Shown one piece after another: positions 57,034-64,000 of a stretch of 64,000 nucleotides of DNA; positions within the stretch are counted from its first letter, which is position 1; every line of letters begins with the position of its first letter. The DNA lies in the NCBI RefSeq assembly GCF_000788395.1, contig NZ_CP009888.1:434001-498000 (forward strand), in the 5' to 3' direction. A program made the translations under genes and the position numbers. Source of the DNA: Pseudoalteromonas piratica (GTDB lineage Bacteria > Pseudomonadota > Gammaproteobacteria > Enterobacterales > Alteromonadaceae). The notes below the pieces were generated by a model, which worked only from the letters and a program-made list of their open reading frames with translations, had not been told where the DNA came from and did not search any database.

Positions 57034-59757
57034 ATGATCTCGCAAAAATTTACACTGCTTACACTTGCTTTGGCAAGTAGCATAGCCAGCCTCAGTGCGT
57101 TTGCACACACTGAACATGACAAAGCACGCTTTGTTGCCACTAATGGCATGGATAAAGGAAATTGCAACAACCCTGTGAGGCCATGTAAATCGATTGCTTA
57201 TGCTGTGTCGCAAGCCAGTAAAGGCGATAAAGTGCTGGTTGCCAGCGGTCAATACGAGCTGAATAATGAGTCTGAACTTTTTTACCTGCAAAGCGAATTA
57301 GTACCTGTATTAGGTGGCTTTAACCGCTTTGACCACTTTCAAGTACAAAACCCTAATAGCAATAAAACGCAAATTGTAGGCGCGCCACTGGCACTGCATG
57401 AGACACTGCAAAAAGCAGGGTTTAGCGTGATTGCAGATACCAAAAGTTTAACGATTTCTAAGCAACTAAAACAAAAGCTGGCACGTCATCAAGCGTTGTT
57501 CGAGCAACAGAGCAGTACCGTATGTGAAAATGGTCGCGCTGGCTCATTTGCATGTAACAATGTTGACTTAGTGGCGCATGTGCCATTACCAAATTTTACT
57601 TCAGGCAATGATATTTGGGGACATGTTGATTTAAATAGTGGCATTGAATACGCCATTATGGGATTTTCTGATGGTATCCGCGTATACAATTTGGCAGATC
57701 CGACTAAGCCAACATTAGTTGGACGTGTCGCAGGTGCTAATACCACATGGCGTGATATTAAAGTGCTGCAATACTACGATGAATCGTTAAACGCCTACCA
57801 AGCGTACGCTTATATAACAGCTGAAGCAAATACAGGCGTGCAGATTATTAACTTAAATAACCTTCCAACATCCGTCTCCCTGACTGGCACTAACTTCTCA
57901 GTGAATAGTGCACACAATGTCTATATTAACGGGGTCGATTACAGTTTAAATCTGCCACTCAATGATCAAACGGCAAAAATGCAAGTAGTGGGGTCAAATA
58001 AGTACGGCGGTTCTTTTACCACTTACGACTTATCAACACCAAGTAACCCGAGTAAACAGTTTGATATTGGCTCATCATCGCGCGCTAATTACACCCATGA
58101 TGCCACCAGCATGACAATTAATGACACCCGAGCAACGCGCGACTGTGTAAATGCGAATAACGGTGTATGTGATGTATTTATTGATTTTAATGAAGATGAG
58201 ATTCGTATTTGGGATGCAACTCAAACAGCCAATACTGAACGTTTAGGACAAGTAGGCTATGACGATGTTGATAGTAGCAGCCAATATATTCATTCGGGAT
58301 GGTGGCACGAAAACAAACGCTATGTGTATGTGCATGATGAATGGGATGAAAACCGTGGAGGCTTAAATACCACAGTACGCATTCTCGATTTAGCTGATTT
58401 AACCCAGCCTACGATTGTTGGTAAGTGGATCAGTAACAACCGCACCATAGATCATAATGGCTTTGTTAAAGGCAACCGTTATTACATGTCAAACTATGAG
58501 CGTGGTTTAACTATTCTTGATATTAGCAACCCAACAAACCCAGTTGAAGTAGGCTATTTTGATACATTCCCATCGTCAGATAACCCATCTTTCAACGGTG
58601 CTTGGGGCACATACCCTTATTTACCGTCTGGCAATATTTTAATCAGCGATATTAATAGCGGCTTATATATTGTTAAAGATAATTCTCGTAGTAGCGCAGC
58701 TAACGCGGCTTTTGAACAAACCGATTTAATTGCGGAGCGCGGTGATGAACTTCGTATCACCATCGACAAGCCAATAGCACTAAGTGAGGAGGCAACCATT
58801 GAATTTGAAGTTATCAATGGCAGTGCAAAGCTAAATAGCGATATGTTACTGCGCAATAACAGTCACATATTAAAATGGAACGCAAACGATACTGCGCCAA
58901 AAGTTATTGGCATGGCACTAAGCGATAACGGTGAAACATCACTAAAAGACTTTTATATCCGCCTTCATAACGCATCGAGCAACCTTGAAATTGGCGACAA
59001 CCGTATTATGAAAGTCACTATAAATGGTCTTGCCAGCCAAGGTAAAGTAGGTTTTATCGAAACTAACCGCACCATCTCAGAAACAGCAGGTAATGCTAGC
59101 CTTGAATTAAGCCGCATAGGTGGAAGTCGTGGTCAAATAACCTTTGATTACCAAATTGAGTATTTAACAGCAACTAGCGATGATGTAACTTTTGAAAATG
59201 GCACAATTACTTGGGATGATGGTGACTCGAGCAATAAAACCATTGTATTTAGTATTACTGATGACCAAGCAATCGAAGATGACGAGCGCTTTGTTGTAAA
59301 ACTCATAAACAACGATGACAGCTTGTTAAATAACCAGCAGATTGAAGTGACCATTTCAGATGACGATAGCAATAGCGCACCTGAGGTGTACGCCGGTAAC
59401 GATATAGAGTTGGCAACAAATGCATCAACAGTATTAAATGCCGCAACTGCGAGCGATGATCGCACAGAGCAACTCACTTATCAGTGGCAAGTTGTCTCGG
59501 GTGTTGCAATTATTATCACTAATGCAGATAGCTTATCGCCCAGCGTTTCAGCTAGCAGCGAAGCGGGTACTGCTGTCATTTCATTTACAGCAACCGATGA
59601 ACATGGCGCGAGCAGCAGTGATGAGTTAATCATTACCGTTGTTGCACCAGTTATTCCAGTAGGCCCACCGGTACCAGAAGAGTCAAGCTCATCCAGTGGT
59701 AGTTTACCTATTTACTTATTACTACTAATGTCACTGTTAGCAATTCGTAGAAGGTAA
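57034..59757 (+). CDS. Choice-of-anchor B/LVIVD protein with Calx-beta and Ig-like domains and a GlyGly-CTERM-like tail
   Basis: A 907-residue exported protein. The signal peptide ends near SAFA. A short cysteine-bearing module follows (about 30-110), then LVIVD-type beta-propeller repeats (about 180-560), visible as VQIINLNNL, VRILDLADL and LTILDISNP. Calx-beta-like domains (about 570-790) and a PKD/Ig-like domain (about 795-880) come next. A serine-rich linker, a hydrophobic helix and RRR end the protein, like a GlyGly-CTERM sorting signal. It is divergent from mbnPH, 67 bp apart. The ligand is unknown. Confidence 0.83.
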   Translation: MISQKFTLLTLALASSIASLSAFAHTEHDKARFVATNGMDKGNCNNPVRPCKSIAYAVSQASKGDKVLVASGQYELNNESELFYLQSELVPVLGGFNRFDHFQVQNPNSNKTQIVGAPLALHETLQKAGFSVIADTKSLTISKQLKQKLARHQALFEQQSSTVCENGRAGSFACNNVDLVAHVPLPNFTSGNDIWGHVDLNSGIEYAIMGFSDGIRVYNLADPTKPTLVGRVAGANTTWRDIKVLQYYDESLNAYQAYAYITAEANTGVQIINLNNLPTSVSLTGTNFSVNSAHNVYINGVDYSLNLPLNDQTAKMQVVGSNKYGGSFTTYDLSTPSNPSKQFDIGSSSRANYTHDATSMTINDTRATRDCVNANNGVCDVFIDFNEDEIRIWDATQTANTERLGQVGYDDVDSSSQYIHSGWWHENKRYVYVHDEWDENRGGLNTTVRILDLADLTQPTIVGKWISNNRTIDHNGFVKGNRYYMSNYERGLTILDISNPTNPVEVGYFDTFPSSDNPSFNGAWGTYPYLPSGNILISDINSGLYIVKDNSRSSAANAAFEQTDLIAERGDELRITIDKPIALSEEATIEFEVINGSAKLNSDMLLRNNSHILKWNANDTAPKVIGMALSDNGETSLKDFYIRLHNASSNLEIGDNRIMKVTINGLASQGKVGFIETNRTISETAGNASLELSRIGGSRGQITFDYQIEYLTATSDDVTFENGTITWDDGDSSNKTIVFSITDDQAIEDDERFVVKLINNDDSLLNNQQIEVTISDDDSNSAPEVYAGNDIELATNASTVLNAATASDDRTEQLTYQWQVVSGVAIIITNADSLSPSVSASSEAGTAVISFTATDEHGASSSDELIITVVAPVIPVGPPVPEESSSSSGSLPIYLLLLMSLLAIRRR

Positions 59758-59781
59758 AAAGTTAGGCCTGATGATCTTTGG

Positions 59782-59808
59782 AAAAAAGCGCCTTTTGGCG
59801 CTTTTTTT
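59782..59808. terminator. Bidirectional terminator between the choice-of-anchor and cusA genes
   Basis: AAAAAAGCGCC / GGCGCTTTTTTT with a TTTT loop between the convergent genes. Confidence 0.9.
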
Positions 59809-59811
59809 GCT

Positions 59812-62800
59812 TTATGCTTGGGTGCGTTTATTGCGATACAACAAGTAATACGCACAAGGTAATACCAGCATACTCACCAGCGGACTTATCACCATACCGC
59901 CGAGCATCGGCGCTGCAATTTTTTGCATCACTTCACTGCCTGTGCCACTCCCTAACATAATTGGTGTTAAGCCAATCACGATAGTCAGGACCGTCATCGC
60001 TTTTGGGCGAACCCGTTGAACCGAGCCTTGTTTTACCGCAGTTAAAACATCCTTATGCTGTTTTAACGCCTGATTAAGGTAAATCAGCATCACCACCCCA
60101 AATTCAGCCGCAACACCCGCAAGCGCAATCATACCCACCGCAACGGCCACGGATAACTGATAATCCAGCAAATAAACGAACCACAGTGAACCTGCCAATG
60201 CCATCGGTAACGTTAACATCACTAAGGTTGCTTGTAATGATGAGTTAAAGGCAAGGTAAAGAATGATAAAAATAATCGCCAATGTAATTGGGATAAGTAA
60301 TTCCAATTTACTGGTAACTCGTTCCATATACTCGTACTGGCCAGAAAAACGAATGCTGTGTTTAGCCGGTAGCACTAACTTACTATCCAGTGCTGCTTTT
60401 GCAGCTGCTATGTAATCACCAATAACCACATCTGGAGCTAAATCGACAAATGTCCACGCAATAAAACGACCATTTTCGCTTTTAATCACCGCTGGGCCAT
60501 CTTTGATTTCAATATCGGCAACCTGCTCTAGCGTGACCCATGCACCCGTTGGTGATAAAAACGGTAATGTTTTTAGCTCTTCAATTTGATCACGATAACG
60601 GCGTGGGTAGCGCAAATTAATTGGAAAGCGCTCTTTGCCCTGCACCGACTGCCCAATACTCGCACCACCTAATGCATATTTTACTAACGTTTGGATGTCC
60701 GCAATATTCAAACCATATTTTGCTGCGTCTTTGCGTCTTGGCGAAATATCAATATAACGTCCTGACTGCGCCCGTTCAGCATAAGCAGATAAAGTACCTG
60801 GAACATCCGCTAAAATGCGCTCCACATCACGACCTACTTGCTCAATTTGCGCTAAATCATCGCCTGAGATTTGAATGCCAACAGGCGTTTTAACACCTGT
60901 TGATAACATATCAATTCGGGTTTTAATCGGTTGCACCCAGGCATTGGCAAGCCCCGGAAAATTAACACTTGCTTGCAACTCAGCAATAATGGTTTCAAGG
61001 GTGACTCCTTCGCGCCACTCACTCTTTGGTTTTAACTGAATGGTGGTTTCGAGCATGGTGAGCGGTGCAGGATCGGTAGCCGTTTCAGCGCGGCCTACTT
61101 TACCAAATACGCTAAGTACCTCGGGCTGAGTTTTAATTAAGCGGTCGGTTTGTTGTAGTATTTCACCCGCTTCCGCAATGGAAACTCCCGGCAGCGTGGT
61201 TGGCATATAGAGTAAGTCTCCCTCTTCTAGCTCAGGCATAAACTCACTGCCTAATTTAGAAAGCGGGTAATAACTTGATGCCGCAATCACAATAGCAACC
61301 AACAGCGTAAATTTAGGTACTTTTAAGCACAGGTCTAAAATCGGGCGGTAGATTGCTACTAACGCATGGGTTAGATAATTATTTTGCTCATTTGGAATAT
61401 TACCACGTACTAAATACCCCATTAACACAGGCACTAACGTCACGCTTAATAGTGCCGCAGCCGCCATCACAAAGGTTTTGGTATAGGCAAGCGGGCTAAA
61501 TAATTTGCCTTCTTGTGCTTCAAGGGCAAACACCGGCATAAAGCTCACCGTAATTAAAATTAGCGAGAAGAAAAGCGCAGGCCCTACTTCCACAGCAGCT
61601 TTACTTACCAATTGCCAATGCGCTTTTCCCTTAGCGTTTTCGCCCGTTTCAGCGCGATAATGCTCTAGGTGTTTATGGCAGTTTTCTACCATCACAATGG
61701 CAGCATCAACTAAAGCGCCAATCGCAATCGCAATACCACCCAAGCTCATAATATTGGCATTAATGCCCATTAAGCGCATTAATATAAAGCCCGCTAATAC
61801 CGCTAACGGTAAACAAATCACAGCCACTAGCGTTGAGCGTGCATGCATTAAAAATACTAAGCACACCAAGGCAACCACGATCATTTCTTCAATCAGTTTG
61901 GACTGTAAATTTTCAACCGAACGTTCAATTAAGTTTGAGCGATCGTAAACCGTTACAATCTCAACGCCTTCAGGCAAGCTCGGTGTAATTTGGGCAATTT
62001 TCGCTTTTACATTGGCAATGGTTGTTAGCGCATTTTCGCCATCGCGCATCACCACAATGCCACCAACTACTTCACCTTCACCATTTAATTCAGCAATGCC
62101 TCGGCGCATCTGCGGGCCTAAACGAATAGTTGCAACATGTTCAAGTAATAACGGGCTTCCATCATCGTTAATGATGCCTAAGGGAATGGCTTTAAATGCA
62201 GCTAAATCGGTTAAAAAGCCGCGACTGCGCACCATGTATTCGGCTTCGGCCATTTCAAGCACCGAGCCACCGACCTCGCTGTTAGCGTTTTCTATCGCTG
62301 CCTTAACTTGTGTAAGCGTTATGCCATACTGCATTAACCTAAGTGGTTCTACCACTACTTGATAGCTTTGTACCATGCCGCCAACGGTAGCAATTTCACT
62401 TACTCCTGCCACTGACTGCAATTCGTATTTTAAAAACCAGTCTTGCAAAGTACGTAGCTGCGCCAAGTTTTGCTGACCTGTTTTGTCAATTAAAGCATAT
62501 TGATAAACCCAACCGACCCCTGACGCATCAGGCCCTAAGGTTGGTTTGGCATCACTTGGTAAATTAGCGGTAACTTGGTTTAAGTATTCCAACACGCGCG
62601 AACGTGCCCAATACAAGTCGGTATCGTCTTCAAAAATAATGTAAACGTAAGAGTCACCAAAAAAGCTAAAACCTCGCACCGTTTTTGCTTTTGGTACCGC
62701 CATTAAACTGGTTGATAACGGATACGTTACTTGCTCTTCAACTACTTCAGGAGCTTGTCCCGGAAAGCTGGTTTTAACTATAACCTGCACATCCGATAAA

Positions 62801-62922
62801 TCTGGAATGGCATCAAGCGGTGTTTGCTTTACCGAGTAAACGCCCAATATTGCTAGCATGACAGCTAATATCAGCACCAATACTTTGTACTTTAAACTGG
62901 TTTGAATAATCCACTGCAACAT
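59812..62922 (-). CDS. cusA: CusA/CzcA family heavy-metal RND efflux pump
   Basis: A 1036-residue RND transporter of the heavy-metal (HME) family. It has the usual plan of one N-terminal membrane helix, a periplasmic porter domain, six helices, a second porter domain and five helices. The TVRGFSFFGDSYVYIIFED and LGPDASGVGWVYQYAL blocks agree most with CusA/SilA, the copper and silver branch, though CzcA cannot be excluded. It drives metal export by proton antiport. It lies 9 bp after the adaptor gene. Confidence 0.92.
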   Translation of the reverse strand: MLQWIIQTSLKYKVLVLILAVMLAILGVYSVKQTPLDAIPDLSDVQVIVKTSFPGQAPEVVEEQVTYPLSTSLMAVPKAKTVRGFSFFGDSYVYIIFEDDTDLYWARSRVLEYLNQVTANLPSDAKPTLGPDASGVGWVYQYALIDKTGQQNLAQLRTLQDWFLKYELQSVAGVSEIATVGGMVQSYQVVVEPLRLMQYGITLTQVKAAIENANSEVGGSVLEMAEAEYMVRSRGFLTDLAAFKAIPLGIINDDGSPLLLEHVATIRLGPQMRRGIAELNGEGEVVGGIVVMRDGENALTTIANVKAKIAQITPSLPEGVEIVTVYDRSNLIERSVENLQSKLIEEMIVVALVCLVFLMHARSTLVAVICLPLAVLAGFILMRLMGINANIMSLGGIAIAIGALVDAAIVMVENCHKHLEHYRAETGENAKGKAHWQLVSKAAVEVGPALFFSLILITVSFMPVFALEAQEGKLFSPLAYTKTFVMAAAALLSVTLVPVLMGYLVRGNIPNEQNNYLTHALVAIYRPILDLCLKVPKFTLLVAIVIAASSYYPLSKLGSEFMPELEEGDLLYMPTTLPGVSIAEAGEILQQTDRLIKTQPEVLSVFGKVGRAETATDPAPLTMLETTIQLKPKSEWREGVTLETIIAELQASVNFPGLANAWVQPIKTRIDMLSTGVKTPVGIQISGDDLAQIEQVGRDVERILADVPGTLSAYAERAQSGRYIDISPRRKDAAKYGLNIADIQTLVKYALGGASIGQSVQGKERFPINLRYPRRYRDQIEELKTLPFLSPTGAWVTLEQVADIEIKDGPAVIKSENGRFIAWTFVDLAPDVVIGDYIAAAKAALDSKLVLPAKHSIRFSGQYEYMERVTSKLELLIPITLAIIFIILYLAFNSSLQATLVMLTLPMALAGSLWFVYLLDYQLSVAVAVGMIALAGVAAEFGVVMLIYLNQALKQHKDVLTAVKQGSVQRVRPKAMTVLTIVIGLTPIMLGSGTGSEVMQKIAAPMLGGMVISPLVSMLVLPCAYYLLYRNKRTQA

Positions 62923-62931
62923 AATCGCCTC

Positions 62932-64000
62932 CTAATGTTGATGCGACTGCATTGCTTTGGCTGATTTGCCATCTTGACTCATTTTCAAAATAGCTGAGCG
63001 AATGTTCGATTCGCTATCTATTAAGAATTGGCCAGAAGTTACCACTTGTTCACCTTGTGCTAGCCCTTGCATAATTTCAGCGCGGCCTTGGGTGATCATG
63101 CCCACCATCACTTCACGCGAGACAAACGTGCCATCGTGTTGTTCTACAACTACTCTATTCTGCTTGCCGGTGCGAATAAGCGCTTCAACCGGAATATTAA
63201 GCACATCTTCTTTCGGGCCACCATAAATGCGCACATTTGCTAGCATATCTGGCTTAAATGAACCGTTTTCATTATTTAAAGACAACCTAACCTTTAATGT
63301 ACGCGTTTTAGGATCAAGCGCTGGATAGATATATTCAATCTTACCTTCAATGGCATAAACACCAATCGCAGGTAGGTCAAACTCAACCCACTTACCATTT
63401 TCCACCCAATCAATTTGATGCTCAAACACATCGGCTAACACCCACACCTGTGAAAGATCAGCCAAGGTCATTAGCTTTACTGCTGGCTGCACATACATAC
63501 CTTCACGAATGCCAAGCTCAGACACTATCGCATCATGTGGTGCATAGTAAGGCACGCGAAACAGTGACTCTTTACTTTTCTCAACTTGGTCGATTAGTTT
63601 TTCAGACATACCTAATAAACGTAAACGTGTGCGGCCTCGCTCTTTCAGGCCTTTATTGGTTGGATTTGTTTTAAGCAGGGATAAATAATCGTCTTGAGCA
63701 ACGATTAACTCAGGCGCATAAATTTCATAAAGTAACTCACCTTTTTTTACGCGCGCACCTAACGTTTTTACTTGTAGGTTTTCAACCCAGCCCGTTGCTC
63801 TTGGGTGAATATGGGTTAGGCCATTTTCGTCATACTCAACCTTGCCGAAGGTCTCAATAAAACGCCATAAAGTAGAGCGCTCAACGGGTGCTTTAGTTAA
63901 CGCCATGCTCTGCTGAGTATGCCCTGACACTGAAATAGCAACCTCTTCACTACTTTCAGGTGCTGAAAGCTCCACCAAGTCCATACCACAAATGGGGCAT
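62932..64000 (-). CDS. cusB: CusB-type RND periplasmic adaptor (3' part)
   Basis: The frame is open from the right edge. The visible part has more than 350 codons of a CusB/HlyD-type adaptor: a barrel-sandwich region (ATGWVENLQVKTLGARVKKG), a helical hairpin, a beta barrel and the membrane-proximal domain. Upstream of the in-frame ATG at 63984 the codons read CPICG before the M, giving CPICGMDL, the heavy-metal-binding domain found before some CusB proteins. That ATG is therefore internal. The C-terminus is histidine-rich (SHQH). Confidence 0.9.
   Translation of the reverse strand, partial: CPICGMDLVELSAPESSEEVAISVSGHTQQSMALTKAPVERSTLWRFIETFGKVEYDENGLTHIHPRATGWVENLQVKTLGARVKKGELLYEIYAPELIVAQDDYLSLLKTNPTNKGLKERGRTRLRLLGMSEKLIDQVEKSKESLFRVPYYAPHDAIVSELGIREGMYVQPAVKLMTLADLSQVWVLADVFEHQIDWVENGKWVEFDLPAIGVYAIEGKIEYIYPALDPKTRTLKVRLSLNNENGSFKPDMLANVRIYGGPKEDVLNIPVEALIRTGKQNRVVVEQHDGTFVSREVMVGMITQGRAEIMQGLAQGEQVVTSGQFLIDSESNIRSAILKMSQDGKSAKAMQSHQH

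Noticed and set aside
56896..57291. A 131-codon minus-strand frame spanning the mbnP/choice-of-anchor gap
   Set aside because: It covers the divergent promoter region and both gene starts, and its product has no recognisable family.

Overview
This is about 64 kb of a low-GC gammaproteobacterial chromosome, most likely Pseudoalteromonas or a close relative in the Alteromonadales. The grounds are the typical gene neighbourhoods (lpoA-yraN-diaA-dolP, sspBA-petABC, rplM-rpsI, zapE-zapG-degQ-degS, murA-ibaG-mlaBCDEF, yrbG-kdsDC-lptCAB-rpoN-hpf-ptsN-rapZ-npr), a lipopolysaccharide outer membrane with TonB-dependent receptors, and marine-type accessory families (DUF2959 lipoprotein, TRAP transporter, GlyGly-CTERM-like protein). 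I see no rRNA, tRNA, CRISPR array, transposase or phage gene. The genus is inferred from protein families and synteny, not from a search.

Layout. 1-3 kb: peptidoglycan and outer-membrane genes (partial lpoA, yraN, diaA, dolP). 3-5.7 kb: a three-gene TRAP transporter. 5.7-9.5 kb: sspBA and the cytochrome bc1 operon on the minus strand. 9.7-12.4 kb: a TonB-dependent receptor gene flanked by two inverted copies of a ~162-bp MITE-like repeat. 12.4-13.4 kb: rpsI-rplM. 13.6-14.04 kb: a ~420-bp imperfect palindromic element with its own terminal hairpins. 14.2-19.2 kb: a small secreted protein, zapE, zapG, degQ and degS. 19.2-23.8 kb: murA, ibaG and the Mla phospholipid-transport operon. 24-31.8 kb: the divergent KDO/LPS-export, sigma-54 and nitrogen-PTS cluster. 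Together these two operons form an envelope-biogenesis block: MurA begins peptidoglycan synthesis, KdsD/KdsC make KDO, LptCAB export LPS, and Mla keeps phospholipid out of the outer leaflet.

32-47.8 kb is a patchwork of single genes: mgtE, a GNAT-thioesterase fusion, a spermidine-synthase-like protein, dtd, a YihY protein, a DUF2959 lipoprotein, a 969-residue TonB receptor, a beta-CASP nuclease, an AraC regulator, a flavin monooxygenase, and a MocR regulator divergent from GNAT and PaiB genes. Several convergent pairs here overlap at their 3' ends.

47.9-64 kb is the most distinctive part. It holds a LamG-tailed 5'-nucleotidase lipoprotein, then an operon for trans-3-hydroxy-L-proline breakdown (dehydratase, M24 prolidase-type peptidase, pyrroline-2-carboxylate reductase, plus a DUF3592 protein and a solute-binding protein). 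Next comes a probable copper locus: the MbnH di-heme enzyme and MbnP (the former metallo-mystery pair), a divergent choice-of-anchor-B/Calx-beta protein with a GlyGly-CTERM-like tail, and a convergent CusA/CusB-type heavy-metal efflux system. CusB runs off the right edge; its last visible codons encode a CPICGM metal-binding motif.

Start codons were adjusted where a Shine-Dalgarno sequence clearly favoured an internal start (petA, the 10-kb TonB receptor, degQ, murA, hpf, mgtE, dtd, yihY, the DUF2959 gene, the beta-CASP gene, the monooxygenase and the DUF3592 gene).
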